From the NCBI GenBank assembly GCA_947624785.1, contig CANQLV010000006.1:159264-223263 (forward strand): a stretch of 64,000 nt of DNA, given 5' to 3'. Source of the DNA: Akkermansia muciniphila (GTDB lineage Bacteria; Verrucomicrobiota; Verrucomicrobiia; Verrucomicrobiales; Akkermansiaceae). How positions within the stretch are numbered: position 1 is the stretch's first letter; each line of letters begins with the position of its first letter. Shown in pieces: positions 1 through 10,075 of this stretch. The position numbers were made by a program, and so were the translations under genes. The notes beneath the pieces were generated by a model, which did no database searches, was not told where the DNA came from, and saw only the letters and a program-made list of their open reading frames with translations.

Positions 1-3000
1 TGATGAGCTTGCCGTTGGAGTTGTACCTGCCGTCGCCCGCGCCGCGGCTGTAAGTGAGGGTTCCCGCGCCGGTGAGCGTTCCGGTGAAGCCCACTTCCTT
101 GGCCCAGTTATCCCTGCCTACCACGGAAACCGCCCCATTGACGGTGACGGCGCCGGTAAAGTTGTGCTGGTAATTGGTGGCGTTTGCCTGGGAGGCATCC
201 ACCCATTTCAGGGAGACGGCGTCAGACGCGTTCGTCCCCAGAACCAGATCGGAACCGATGGTGTGGTGGGAGGTGCCCGAGCTGTTGCCGGCAATGATCA
301 GGGACGTTCCATTCTGGAGGGTGACGGAGGAGCCGGCGCTCCCCCAGTTGATGGCCGCGGTGCCGTTCCCCACCTGGAGGTTGCCCTCCTCCACCACGAT
401 GTGGCCGGAGTTGGCCCCCGTCAATTTCAGCAGTCCCGTGCCGGTTTTCCGGATGGTCCCGGCTCCGGTGATGTTGTTGCCGAAGAGAATGTCTGACGGC
501 GTCACCAGATTGATGAAGGAATTGGCATCCGCAGTGAGGGAGAACGCCGGGTTGGTCACGGTTCCCAGATCCACGGTGACTGTCGCACCGTTGGCCGCCC
601 CCAGGAAGGAACCGGCCCCCCAGGTAATGCCCGTGGCTGGCAGGGCCGTATCATAGCCGAACGCCAGAACGCCCTGTGACACGGCTACCGTCGTTCCCGT
701 GCCGAGCACGGAGGCGGAACCGAGCACCAGCGTTCCCGCGCCTTCCTTGGTGATGGCGGTATTGGCAATTCCTCCGGTCCCCGTGAGTTCATAGCGAGTG
801 GTGGAGTTGCGGACCAGCATGGAGCCGGGGGAGACCTCGGAATCAAGCTGCACCACGGAGGTGGCGATCCCGGCCTGGTCTGCGAAGGAAACGGCCAGGC
901 CGTCCGCGTACGTGGCGGGATTGCCGCCATCCGTCCAGATGTTTTCCGCGCTCCAGACTCCGTTTTCACCGCCCGCCCACAGAAGGAGGGTTTCCGCCGT
1001 GTAAACCAGGTCCCTGCCGTTGTTGGAAACGGTGATGGTCCCCGCCACGCCGTCCGCAAAGTTGGCCTTGATGGAGGAGATGTTGGACAGCCCTGTGGTG
1101 GAGAGCACGGACATGCCGTCCGTCAAGGCGCCAAAGCCGGTGAGGTCCAGGTTCAATTCCCCTTCCGCGGAAAGAGCAAACGTGCCGTTCACATTGATTC
1201 CCGTTCCGGCGCCCCCCGCCAGCGCCAGCGTGCTGGAGCCGTCCACGTTCATGTTCCCCGTAAAGAAGGAGTTCTGGAACATGGTCACGATGTCAAAGCC
1301 GGTGATAACCGTATTGGAGAAGGAGATGGCCTGGTCCGCCGTATTGCCGTAACCGCCCAGAAGCAGGGAGGAGGTTCCCCCCACCGTGCCTCCCGACACA
1401 TTCAGCGTGCTGCCCGCGCGGAACACGGCTTTTTTAACGGTGAGGGTGGCGTTCCCGTTCACGGCGGACCTTGCTCCGCCGCCGCCCGCATAAAGGGCTC
1501 CCGTGTAAGCGCCGCCATCCAGCGTCAGGCTGGAATTGCCTCTGACCGTGGAGGTTCCCGCAGTGCCGTAGCCGCCGCCGTAAATGGCCCCGGTAAAGAC
1601 GGCGTCACTGGCAGCAGTGATGCTGACGTTGGAATCGCCGCCGATCGTATAAGTCCCTGAACTGCCAGAATAGGAACCGCCAACAATGCTCTTGACGAAG
1701 TTGCCGGAGGCCGTCCCCAGGTCAATCGTCACATTGGTGCTTCCGGTGATGGAAGAGCCGGAAGTGGAGTTGGCTTCATAGGCGCTGCCGCCGATGATGA
1801 ATCCCCTGGCTACGGAATTGAGAGAGACGGTTTCATCCGTCACGCTCTGCATGCTGCGCACCACGACGTACGTGCTGCCGTCAATATTATTGGTGGAGTT
1901 GTGGGCCGCCGTACCGCCGCCTATCAAGCTGCCCTTGATGACGGCGTTGCCGTCCACAGACACGTAAACGTTCCCCGTAATGCCGGCCGCCTGGCCGTCC
2001 TTGTAGTTGCCGCCCACCACCCAGTTGACGGAGGTATCTCCCTGAATCTGGGTATGGACGTCGCCCGTGATGTTCCACTTGCCGGTGCCGCTCCAGTTGT
2101 TGGCATAGCTGCCGCCGATGATGAGGCTGTAATTGCCTCCAAGCACATCCGTCCAGATGCCCGTAGTGATTTCCGTAGCCGTGGCATTGATTGCAGCGTC
2201 GTAATAACCGCCGGCCAGGGTCACTCCCGTGAGGTCTCCCGTTCCGGTCACGGCGTTCACGGAGCCGAACCCGTCCTGCATGGAAGCGGACCGGATGCCG
2301 TACAGGGCCAGCGTCTGCTGGTCCGCCAGTGTTCCGGCAGCGGAGGAAGGAGCGCTTCCCAGCCCCCACGCGGAGTCCCACACGGTGTCGTAAGCGCCGG
2401 ACCCCGTAAACGTGATGACCGTTTTCCCGTCCACGGTGCTGATGGTGTACAGGGATTCGTCAATATCCGCCAGCGTGAAGCCGTCTCCCAGGTCAACGCC
2501 CAGGTTGTAGGAGGTGTTCACCAGCGCTTCGGAACCGAACAGGTCCTGGAATTCCTGGAAACCGGAGAAGTCAATCAGGCCGGAAGTCAGCGTCACGTTC
2601 TGCAGCACGGTGCCGACGTTGTCCATGGAAGTATAATACAGGCGCCCTCCGTCCACGGTTACGTTGCCCGTAATCGTCCCGGAACCGTTGGCGAGGATGC
2701 CCAGCGTTTCCCCTACCGTGAAGGCGTCCTGGAAATGCATGGTTCCCGCGGAGGCGGAGAGGATGCCGTTCCCCGTCAGTCCCGCCACGGTCATGGTTCC
2801 ATTGCCCGCATCCAGCCTGCCGCCGGCAAGGGCGGCGTTGATGGAGCCGGCCTTGGAAAGTACGGCGCCGGAATTGACGGTATAGGTTCCCGTAAGCGCC
2901 ACGTTCCCGGACAGATGCACCCAGCCCGACTGGGCGACAAAGTTGCCCGCCCCGGTGATGGAGTTGTCAATGACGTCCGCCGCTTCTCCCGCCGTACCGT

Positions 3001-4150
3001 AATAAGTAAGGTACTGGCTGCCGGAGGAAGTAGTTACGGCGGCGGTGCCAAGGGAACCGGAAGCGTTGATGCCCAGGGAAGTGGAATTGCGGGTGATGGC
3101 GATGGTCCCGCCGATCTGGTTTTCCGTGCCGGTCAGGGTGTAATAAGTGTACTCGCTGTCAGCTCCGCTGATGGAAAAACCGGAGGCGGCCGTAAGCACG
3201 CCCGTAAATTTAATGTTCTTGCCGTACTGGGTGGTGAGGTTCACTCCGGTGCCGAACGTGGCTGCCCCGGAGAAGGTAAAGCCATCCCCATTGATGGAAG
3301 CGGCGTCATAGTTATAATATCCGGAAACGGCCGGTCCGTCCTGTACGGTCAGCGTGGTGCCGTCCCCCATGACCAGTTTCTGGGACCAGTTGACATTCCC
3401 TGAAAACAGGGAAAGAGTACCGCTGCTGATTTTAAGGGTAGCGTCCGGAGACGCTGCGGGAGAGAGAGCCGCACTCTTGTCGGAATTACCCAGGGTGAAG
3501 GTTCCGCCCCCCGTATAGTCCACCGTCACGGTCCCGCCGAAGCTGCCGCCGTAGGAGGAAGAATCCCCGGTGATGGTCAGCGTGGTTCCCTCCCCGGTAA
3601 TCAGGGCCGCGGTGTTGTTGTGCTCCAGCTTGCTGATGGAGGTGTTCACGCCCGCTTTCAGGACGGAGGCGCCGGTCGCATACCCATAGCCGCCCAGCTT
3701 GATCGTGGCGTTCTGGGCCGCCAGCGCGTGGTTGAGGTTCAGGATGTTGTTCTGCGTTCCCCCTGTCGTGTTGGAATAGAGGGAAATGATGCCGTTGAAG
3801 GTGCCCTCCCCGTTCAGGGTGAGGGTGGAGAGGGCCGTTCCTCCGCTGGCGACACGGTTTACTGTCAGCACGGCCTCCGGAGCGTCTCCGTTCAGGTTCG
3901 TGATCGTAGCGTTGCCCGCTCCCGCAAAATTCAAAGTGGTAGAAGCCGTAACGGTGCCCACGTCATAGGTGGAAGTGCCTCCCGCCGCCACGTTTACCTG
4001 TGTCCCGTTAAAAGCAACGTCCGCCGCATAAGACTGTGATACAGTTATTAAAAGACCAGAGACTCCTGCAAAAGTGGCGGTTCCAAGCGTTACCCCGGAG
4101 AAGGAGGTCATCAGGGCGGCCAGCAGATTCAAGGGAAGGTGCAATTTCAT
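1..4150 (-). CDS. Autotransporter-type surface protein with beta-strand repeats, 3' end beyond the window
   Basis: The minus-strand frame is open from the ATG at 4148-4150 to the window edge, 1383 codons, so the C-terminus is missing. The N-terminus is a long signal peptide (MKLHLPLN, then a hydrophobic stretch, likely cut after SQSYA near residue 42). The rest is a low-complexity Gly/Ser/Thr/Asn/Val-rich passenger typical of autotransporter-associated beta-strand repeat proteins. In the region coded by about 1380-2200 a unit containing IYGGGYG and GNSSLTLDGG recurs, and the last visible residues (GTLTGAGTLTYSRG) are a classical passenger repeat. The protein should be exported by Sec and displayed on the outer surface through a C-terminal beta barrel, which is not visible here. 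A consensus promoter at 4316-4344 points at it from inside an inverted-repeat pair. Substrate or ligand cannot be told from sequence. Confidence 0.85.
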   Translation of the reverse strand, partial: MKLHLPLNLLAALMTSFSGVTLGTATFAGVSGLLITVSQSYAADVAFNGTQVNVAAGGTSTYDVGTVTASTTLNFAGAGNATITNLNGDAPEAVLTVNRVASGGTALSTLTLNGEGTFNGIISLYSNTTGGTQNNILNLNHALAAQNATIKLGGYGYATGASVLKAGVNTSISKLEHNNTAALITGEGTTLTITGDSSSYGGSFGGTVTVDYTGGGTFTLGNSDKSAALSPAASPDATLKISSGTLSLFSGNVNWSQKLVMGDGTTLTVQDGPAVSGYYNYDAASINGDGFTFSGAATFGTGVNLTTQYGKNIKFTGVLTAASGFSISGADSEYTYYTLTGTENQIGGTIAITRNSTSLGINASGSLGTAAVTTSSGSQYLTYYGTAGEAADVIDNSITGAGNFVAQSGWVHLSGNVALTGTYTVNSGAVLSKAGSINAALAGGRLDAGNGTMTVAGLTGNGILSASAGTMHFQDAFTVGETLGILANGSGTITGNVTVDGGRLYYTSMDNVGTVLQNVTLTSGLIDFSGFQEFQDLFGSEALVNTSYNLGVDLGDGFTLADIDESLYTISTVDGKTVITFTGSGAYDTVWDSAWGLGSAPSSAAGTLADQQTLALYGIRSASMQDGFGSVNAVTGTGDLTGVTLAGGYYDAAINATATEITTGIWTDVLGGNYSLIIGGSYANNWSGTGKWNITGDVHTQIQGDTSVNWVVGGNYKDGQAAGITGNVYVSVDGNAVIKGSLIGGGTAAHNSTNNIDGSTYVVVRSMQSVTDETVSLNSVARGFIIGGSAYEANSTSGSSITGSTNVTIDLGTASGNFVKSIVGGSYSGSSGTYTIGGDSNVSITAASDAVFTGAIYGGGYGTAGTSTVRGNSSLTLDGGAYTGALYAGGGGARSAVNGNATLTVKKAVFRAGSTLNVSGGTVGGTSSLLLGGYGNTADQAISFSNTVITGFDIVTMFQNSFFTGNMNVDGSSTLALAGGAGTGINVNGTFALSAEGELNLDLTGFGALTDGMSVLSTTGLSNISSIKANFADGVAGTITVSNNGRDLVYTAETLLLWAGGENGVWSAENIWTDGGNPATYADGLAVSFADQAGIATSVVQLDSEVSPGSMLVRNSTTRYELTGTGGIANTAITKEGAGTLVLGSASVLGTGTTVAVSQGVLAFGYDTALPATGITWGAGSFLGAANGATVTVDLGTVTNPAFSLTADANSFINLVTPSDILFGNNITGAGTIRKTGTGLLKLTGANSGHIVVEEGNLQVGNGTAAINWGSAGSSVTLQNGTSLIIAGNSSGTSHHTIGSDLVLGTNASDAVSLKWVDASQANATNYQHNFTGAVTVNGAVSVVGRDNWAKEVGFTGTLTGAGTLTYSRGAGDGRYNSNGKLI

Positions 4151-4241
4151 GTAACGTTTGACAATTAAGGGTTTATTAAATCATAAAAGAACCTTTCCCA
4201 CAACACGGCAAGGGGAATATGATTGTGAATATAAATAAGGA

Positions 4242-4258
4242 ATTCGCAATCCGCTGTC
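4242..4258 (+). repeat. Left arm of 17-bp inverted repeat (candidate inverton end)
   Basis: ATTCGCAATCCGCTGTC here is the exact reverse complement of 4421-4437. The two arms enclose 162 bp that contain a consensus promoter. Confidence 0.9.
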
Positions 4259-4315
4259 TTCTTATCCACATATTATTCAAAATTTAATCGTTGAATAACG
4301 TTTAACAATTAACGT

Positions 4316-4344
4316 ATTATATATTTCAAAAATACCCCCGTCAA
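4316..4344 (-). promoter_or_regulatory. Sigma70-type promoter inside the inverted-repeat pair, reading toward the autotransporter gene
   Basis: On the minus strand TTGACG (4339-4344) is followed by a 17-bp spacer and a perfect TATAAT (4316-4321). It would start RNA near 4309, about 160 nt before the autotransporter ATG at 4150. A weaker plus-strand pair, TTGAAT at 4291 with TATTAT 18 bp downstream, reads the other way. Confidence 0.8.
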
Positions 4345-4420
4345 ATAGAGCCTAGAAAATTCTGCCAATGGAGATATTTCCCTGCTGTTGGAAAACCGTT
4401 GCAGCTGATTCTTTTCCTTT

Positions 4421-4437
4421 GACAGCGGATTGCGAAT
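4421..4437 (-). repeat. Right arm of 17-bp inverted repeat (candidate inverton end)
   Basis: GACAGCGGATTGCGAAT pairs exactly with 4242-4258. This arm overlaps its own small dyad, GCGGATT / AATCCGC (4425-4441) with 3 bases between, which looks like a recombinase binding site. The left arm keeps the dyad only partly. Confidence 0.9.
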
Positions 4438-4576
4438 CCGCATTTTCCCTTTTAATAACAGGTCAAAATAAAAAGATGCATTACAGCAAGTTATGAGAAA
4501 GGCACTTTAGAGATTGAGGAAAAATGATTGAATCCACCTATGGTTCATTTTTCCAAAAATTCCCACTCCCGCATCT

Positions 4577-4999
4577 TTATGGAACTCCCGGACAGAGCTT
4601 CCGGGGCACGGCACCGTATGCCGGATGAAGGGCATGGGGGATTTCCTCAACCACGCCTCCCAGGGAGTACGGGACGGCTTTGACTACAATGGGGGCGGTT
4701 ACTCCGTCGGGACGGACAGGAGGATCATGCCTCACGCCATCCTTGGCCTGGGCTTCGGGGATTTGTACGGCAAGATGCGCGGACGCAGCTTTGCGGGGGA
4801 CATTGACCAGCAGACCCGCATCGGCATGCTTTATGGCGGCTGGTACAGGAATCTCAACAAAAACAATGCGGTAAGGGTGAACGTGAACAGCTCCCTGCAA
4901 TTGAACGCACGCTGGAGGACATACGCGGGGTACGAGTTTGAGGGAAGGAACAAGGCCACGGCGCACCGGTTTAATGCCGGCGTCAGTTATGCCTATTGA
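4577..4999 (+). pseudogene. Remnant of an autotransporter beta-barrel domain
   Basis: The plus frame reads through LWNSRTEL..., then GMGDFLNHASQGVRDGFDY, GGGYSVGTDRR, GMLYGGWYRN and ends TYAGYEFEGR...FNAGVSYAY before the stop. This pattern (LWNS start, GxGDFLN, GGYxVGxD, terminal aromatic residue) is that of an autotransporter beta domain. At about 140 residues it is half or less of a full barrel, and the middle strands are missing after GGWYRN, which suggests internal deletion. No signal peptide or passenger precedes it; the frame opens after a stop at 4529. The first ATG in frame is 4625, giving a 124-residue product. A 34-codon ORF with GAGGAAAA just before its ATG (4524-4628) overlaps that ATG by ATGA, so some coupled translation is possible. 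It would lie downstream of the inverton promoter if that segment flipped. Confidence 0.7.
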
Positions 5000-5052
5000 C
5001 GGAGCCGGCAAACCGCCTAAATTACTTTATTATTGACGGCGGCCGGCAGCAG

Positions 5053-5087
5053 AGAGGCTGTGCAGTTATTCTGCACAGCCTCTTTTT
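5053..5087 (+). terminator. Intrinsic terminator between the autotransporter remnant and trpA
   Basis: A perfect 13-bp stem (AGAGGCTGTGCAG / CTGCACAGCCTCT), loop TTATT, followed by a T run on the plus strand. It lies between convergent units; the minus-strand trp transcript meets the same stem but without a U tract. Confidence 0.85.
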
Positions 5088-5109
5088 AACGTTAACAGAA
5101 AATGTTATT

Positions 5110-5898
5110 TTATTTTCCGGTCCATTTGCCCAGGAATTCCGCCGCATCCTTCCCTTCCGCAATGTGCCTGAGCAGGGCGCTGCCGAGAACGGCGGCATCC
5201 GGACGGGCGTCTTCCGGCAGGGCGTCCAGCTGGTCCGGCGTCTGAAGGCCGAAGCCCAGCGCCAGCGGCACGTCAAATACGGACCGGGCGCGGCGCATGG
5301 TTTCCGTGACGCTTTGCGCCAGGTCCACCTTTCCCCCCGTGATCCCCAGCACGGAGACTACGTAAACGAAGCCGGAGGTATGGGGCTTGTATTCCTGCAT
5401 GCGTTCCACGGAGGTATTGGGCGCCACCAGCGTGACGAGTGTCAGGCCGAGGGGGTCAAAGGCATCCCTGAAGATGCCGGATTCTTCCAGCGGCATGTCC
5501 GGAATGATGAAGCCGCTGACTCCGGCTTCCGCCGCATCCAGGGCAAGACGTTCCAGCCCATACTGGTAAAAGGGGTTCACGTACCCCATCAGGGCCAGTT
5601 TGGCGGAAAAACGGCCCTTGCGGGCTTTCAGCCCGTCCAGAATCCATTTCAGGCTTACGCCGCGGGCCAGCGCGTCCCGTGAGGCCTGTTCAATGAGCGG
5701 GCCGTCCGCCACGGGGTCCGAGAAGGGAACGCCTATTTCAATGATGTCCGCCCCGGCTCCATCAATCCGCTCCAGATGGGTCCAGAAGGATTCCTTGTCC
5801 GGAAATCCGGCGGTAATGAAGGGGATGACGGCGCGCCTGCCGAGGGCATGGGCGCGCTCCACGGCTGCCTGCAACGGTGATTTCTGCATGTTGTTCAT
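5110..5898 (-). CDS. trpA: Tryptophan synthase alpha subunit
   Basis: 262 residues, normal for TrpA. It splits indole-3-glycerol phosphate into indole and glyceraldehyde 3-phosphate and passes indole to TrpB. The catalytic acids are present: Glu54 in DIIEIGVPFSDP and Asp65 in DPVADGP. The phosphate-binding glycines appear in VSVLGITGG and GFGLQTP. It is the last gene of the trp operon, 13 bp after trpB, and ends just before the hairpin at 5053-5087. Confidence 0.97.
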   Translation of the reverse strand: MNNMQKSPLQAAVERAHALGRRAVIPFITAGFPDKESFWTHLERIDGAGADIIEIGVPFSDPVADGPLIEQASRDALARGVSLKWILDGLKARKGRFSAKLALMGYVNPFYQYGLERLALDAAEAGVSGFIIPDMPLEESGIFRDAFDPLGLTLVTLVAPNTSVERMQEYKPHTSGFVYVVSVLGITGGKVDLAQSVTETMRRARSVFDVPLALGFGLQTPDQLDALPEDARPDAAVLGSALLRHIAEGKDAAEFLGKWTGK

Positions 5899-5911
5899 GG
5901 AAAGGCGCGGT

Positions 5912-7084
5912 TTAAAGGTTCAAATATTTTTTAACGATGCCCAGGTCCTTGTCCCCGCGGCCGGAGAGGTTCACCAGCACGTCCCCCCCCTGCGGCAGTT
6001 CATCCGCATGGTCCAGCACCCACGCCACGGCATGGGAGGATTCCAGGGCGGGAATGATGCCTTCCTCCTGCGTCAGGACCTGGAAGGCGTTCAGCGCGGA
6101 GGCGTCACAGACCACGCCGTAATGCACCCGGCCTATTTCCGCCAGGTGGGCGTGCTCCGGCCCCACGCCGGGGTAGTCCAGCCCGGCGGAGATGGAGTGG
6201 GACGGCTGTATCTGCCCGTCTTCGTCCTGCAAAAGCATGGTCACATGGCCGTGCAGCACGCCGGGGCTGCCCAGGTTGATGGGGGCGGAGTTATAGCACC
6301 CGGGCTCTCCGGTGCCTCCGGCCTCCACGCCCACCAGCCGAACGCCTTCATCCTCCACAAAGGGGTGGAGCATGCCGATGGCATTGGAGCCGCCGCCCAC
6401 GCACGCCACCACCACGTCCGGCAGCCTGCCTGCGCGCTCCAGCATCTGGGCGCGGGCCTCCCGGCCAATGACGGACTGAAGCTGCCTGACCAGCGTGGGG
6501 AACGGATGGGGCCCCGCCGCGGTGCCGAAGCAGTACAGGGTGTCCTCCTGGTGGGAAATCCAGTAGCGGAGGGCCTCGTTGATGGCATCCTTCAAGGTGC
6601 GGGAACCGCTCTCAATCGGGAAAACCGTCGCCCCCAGCAGCTTCATGCGCATCACGTTCATGGACTGGCGTTCCACGTCCTCCGCCCCCATGAAGATGGT
6701 GCAGTCCATCTTGAGGCGGGCCGCCGCCGTGGCCGTAGCCACGCCGTGCTGCCCCGCCCCGGTTTCCGCAATGAGGTGCGTTTTCCCCATCATTTTGGCA
6801 AGAAGGGCCTGGCCGAGGGCATTGTTGATCTTGTGGGCTCCGGTGTGCAGCAGGTCCTCCCGCTTCAGCCACAGGCGGAAACCCAGCTTTTCCGAGAGGT
6901 GGGGGCAGAATGTGAGGGGAGTTTCACGGCCCGCGTAGTTGACCAGCAGGTCCTGGAGCGCGTCCCGGTACTCGCGGGATGGCATGATGGAGGCCATGGC
7001 TTCCTCCAGCTCCATGAGCGGGGGGCGCAGCGCTTCCGGTACGAAACGGCCGCCGAAGTTGCCGAAATATCCTTCTTTCTTCAT
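5912..7084 (-). CDS. trpB: Tryptophan synthase beta subunit
   Basis: 390 residues, full length for TrpB1. A PLP enzyme that condenses indole with serine. The Schiff-base lysine is Lys85 in [22 protein letters not shown] and [11 protein letters not shown] bind the cofactor phosphate, and NLSGRGDKD lies near the C-terminus. Its ATG overlaps the stop of trpF by 4 bp, implying coupled translation. Confidence 0.98.
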   Translation of the reverse strand: MKKEGYFGNFGGRFVPEALRPPLMELEEAMASIMPSREYRDALQDLLVNYAGRETPLTFCPHLSEKLGFRLWLKREDLLHTGAHKINNALGQALLAKMMGKTHLIAETGAGQHGVATATAAARLKMDCTIFMGAEDVERQSMNVMRMKLLGATVFPIESGSRTLKDAINEALRYWISHQEDTLYCFGTAAGPHPFPTLVRQLQSVIGREARAQMLERAGRLPDVVVACVGGGSNAIGMLHPFVEDEGVRLVGVEAGGTGEPGCYNSAPINLGSPGVLHGHVTMLLQDEDGQIQPSHSISAGLDYPGVGPEHAHLAEIGRVHYGVVCDASALNAFQVLTQEEGIIPALESSHAVAWVLDHADELPQGGDVLVNLSGRGDKDLGIVKKYLNL

Positions 7085-7728
7085 GCGATGTGGTAAGGGG
7101 TGTAAGGGATGAGTGGTTTGAGGGCCGCCAGCAACTTCTGCGGGCTTTTCTGGCCGGGGATGGCTTCCACGCCGGAGTTCAGGTCAATGCCGTTCGGGGC
7201 GCACTGTTCCAGCGCCTTGTTCAGGGAGGCGGAGGAAAGGCCGCCCGCCAGGAACCAGGGCCGGGGGGATTTCAGGGACGCCAGGGCGTTCCAGTCCAGG
7301 GAAACGCCGTGGCCGCCGCCCTGGCTGCCCGCGTCCAGCAGGAACCAGGCGCAGCTGTCCGCCCATAGCTCCATTTCCTTTTGCAGGGCGTCCATGGATT
7401 CATACCGGTCCGGCCACAGCACGCGGATCACCTTTTCCGGGCCGATGCGGCGCGCGCAGTCCAGGGACTGGGCGCCGTGGAGCTGGGCGAATTCCAGCCG
7501 GGCCGTTTTCATGACGTCCATGATTTCCTCCGCATTCTGGTTCACGAAGACTCCCACGCGGCGGATCAGCGCGGAGTCCAGGGCCGCGGCGCGTGACGGA
7601 GCAATATAGCGCGGGCTTTTGGGATGAAATACGAACCCGCAGAAATGGGCTCCCATCCCCATGGCGGTTGACAAGTCACTCTGGCGGGTAATCCCGCACA
7701 CCTTGATTGCGAATGAATGCTTCTTCAT
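7081..7728 (-). CDS. trpF: Phosphoribosylanthranilate isomerase
   Basis: 215 residues. It carries out the Amadori rearrangement of phosphoribosylanthranilate. KVCGITR with the catalytic cysteine at position 11 is at the N-terminus, and FLAGGLSS near the C-terminus is the phosphate site; GIDLNSGVE matches the usual G[IV]D[VL]NSG[VA]E motif. It overlaps trpC upstream and trpB downstream by 4 bp each. It is a separate gene here, not fused to trpC as in enterobacteria. Confidence 0.97.
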   Translation of the reverse strand: MKKHSFAIKVCGITRQSDLSTAMGMGAHFCGFVFHPKSPRYIAPSRAAALDSALIRRVGVFVNQNAEEIMDVMKTARLEFAQLHGAQSLDCARRIGPEKVIRVLWPDRYESMDALQKEMELWADSCAWFLLDAGSQGGGHGVSLDWNALASLKSPRPWFLAGGLSSASLNKALEQCAPNGIDLNSGVEAIPGQKSPQKLLAALKPLIPYTPYHIA

Positions 7729-8510
7729 GTTGTTTCTTCTAAAATTACAGCCAGTTTTTCACCCGGCTTGCCGCCGTCCATCAGGGCAGTCCCCATCAGT
7801 ACGGCCTGGAAGCCCGCTTCCGCGGCTTCCCTCAGATGCGCCCCGGCGCTCATGGCGCTGGCGGCGATCCATACCTCCCCCTCGCGGCGGAGTTTTCCCA
7901 TGTCCAGGCAGGCAGTCCTGTCCGTTTCAAGCGTATCCAGGTCACGGGCGTTCACCTGGATGATGCGCGCGCCGGATTCCCAGGCAATTTCCAGGTCAGC
8001 CTGGTCAAAAACCTCCACCACGGCATGCATGCCGTAGGCCTCCGCCTGTTCCCTCAGAATGCGGAGCGTCCGTGCGTCCGGCGTCAGGCGCACGATGAGC
8101 AGCAGGGCGGAGGCCGGCGTGGAGGCCGTCTCCATCACCTGGAGCTGGTGGAAGATGAAATCCTTGCGGAGCAGCGGAAGCCCGGCGCGGCTCATGCGCT
8201 CCAGATACCCGATGCGGCCGCCGAAGAATTGTTCCTCCGTCAGCACGGAGATGCATGAGGCTCCCGCTCCGGCGTATTGCTCCGCCACGTCCTCCGGCTT
8301 CAAGCCGGCGGCGATCACTCCGCGCGACGGGGAGGACTGCTTGAACTCCGCAATGACGGCCACGGGCTGCCCGGCGGGCGGCTCCGCGATGGCTTTCAGG
8401 AAGTCCGGCCTGTGCCCCTTCCACGGGCGCGGCAGCTCCCGGCGGGAGGCCATGCCCGTGAGCAGGGCTATTTCCTCCGCTTTGGCTTCCCTGAACCGGT
8501 CAAGCAGCAT
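7725..8510 (-). CDS. trpC: Indole-3-glycerol phosphate synthase
   Basis: 261 residues, a single TIM barrel. It closes the indole ring on the TrpF product. Visible are AEFKQSSPSRG (Lys57), LTEEQFFGG, PLLRKDFIF and IQVNARDLDT. The start overlaps the end of trpGD by 11 bp, and its stop overlaps trpF by 4 bp. Confidence 0.97.
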   Translation of the reverse strand: MLLDRFREAKAEEIALLTGMASRRELPRPWKGHRPDFLKAIAEPPAGQPVAVIAEFKQSSPSRGVIAAGLKPEDVAEQYAGAGASCISVLTEEQFFGGRIGYLERMSRAGLPLLRKDFIFHQLQVMETASTPASALLLIVRLTPDARTLRILREQAEAYGMHAVVEVFDQADLEIAWESGARIIQVNARDLDTLETDRTACLDMGKLRREGEVWIAASAMSAGAHLREAAEAGFQAVLMGTALMDGGKPGEKLAVILEETT

Positions 8511-10075
8511 GAAGCGTTCTCCTTCCTACGCCGGCGCAGACGGCCTCACGGGCCTTCGCCATGCAGACGGCCAGGTCCATGTGGTCCTCCAGCAGGAACA
8601 TGGCCACCCCCACATTGAGAATCACCATGTCCATCATGGCGCGCGGGCCTTTCCCCGCCAGGATGTCCTTCAGCACGGTCACGGCTTCCGACTTGGAATG
8701 AACGGCCAGGTCCTCCGGTTCGCAGGGCTGGATGCCGTAGTCCGCGGGGTCCAGGGTCATGGGGGTCAGCCTGCCGTTATGGACGATCATCATCTTGGTG
8801 GGTCCCAGCGGCGTCACCTCGTCATACCCTCCCGCGCCGTACACCACGGCGGCCCTGCGGATGTGGGACTGGCTGAGCGTCTCCGCCAGCAGCTCCACCA
8901 GCTCCGGACGGGCCACGCCCAGCAGGATGTGCGTGGGGCGCGCCGGATTAATGAGGGGCCCCAGCAGGTTGAACAGGGTACGGATGCCCAGCTCCCTGCG
9001 GATGGGGCCCACATTGCGGAAGGCGGGATGGAAATTGGGCGCGAACAGGAAGGCGAAGTTCCGCTCGTCCAGCAGGCGCTGCACGTCCTCCGGAGCCACG
9101 TCCAGCGGGAAACCCAGGCCTTCCAGGGCATCCGCGGAGCCGCAGGAGGAGGACACGGCGCGGTTGCCGTGCTTCACCACCTTGTACCCCATTCCGGCCA
9201 GCGTCAGGGACGTGGCGGTGGAGCAGTTGAAGGAACTGCGGCCGTCGCCGCCCGTGCCGACCACGTCAATGCAGTCCCCTTCCAGGCCTTCCACGCGGTT
9301 GGCGCGCCCCAGGGCGATGCCGACGGCGTGGGCCATCTCCAGCGGGGTTTCCCCCTTCATGCGGAGGCCCATCAGGAAGCAGCCCGCCTGGGCCGGAGTC
9401 ATGCGGCCGTCCATGATGTCCGCAAAGCCCGCGGCGGCCATGTCCGCCGTCAGGTCCTGCCCGGCGGCCAGCGTGTCCAGAATGCGGTTGATGCGTTTTT
9501 CTTTCTGCCCTGCCGGAACGATGTTGTCCGGGAAGTTGCCCAGAAGCTGGAGGCCGTCCGGCGTCAGGATGGATTCCGGATGGAACTGGATGCCCACCCA
9601 GGGGCGGTCATTATAGCGCAGGGCCATGACTTCCCCTTCCGGCCCGCGGGAGGTGACGGTAAAACGGGGGTTCGGCTCATCCTCCTTGGACTGAACCACC
9701 AGGGAATGGTAGCGGCCCACGGTCATGGGGTTGGGAAGTCCGGTAAACAACCCCGAACCGTCATGGATGATATCCGAGCTCTTCCCGTGCATCACGTACG
9801 GAGCGCGGGAAACCTCCGCCCCGGCGAAGTAGCCCAGGAGCTGGTGCCCCAGGCATACGCCCAGCACGGGGACGGCGGCGGGGAGGCGTTTCAGGAACTC
9901 CAGGCACAGCCCGGCGTTGCGCGGATGGCTGGGGCCGGGGGAAATGCACACGGCCTCCAGCTCCGGGCTGGCCGCCAGGTCCAGAATGCGCGGGTCGTCA
10001 TTCGCGTACACCACGGGCTTGCGGCCCAGCGCGTAAAACGCCTGCACCAGATTCCACGAGAAGGAATCGTAATTA

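Noticed and set aside
1901..3403. Plus-strand ORF of 500 codons
   Set aside because: It is antisense to the autotransporter gene, with composition (His, Gly, Arg, Gln rich) typical of a shadow frame in GC-rich DNA.
4577..5011. Minus-strand ORF of 144 codons
   Set aside because: Antisense to the autotransporter beta-domain remnant, whose frame matches that family.
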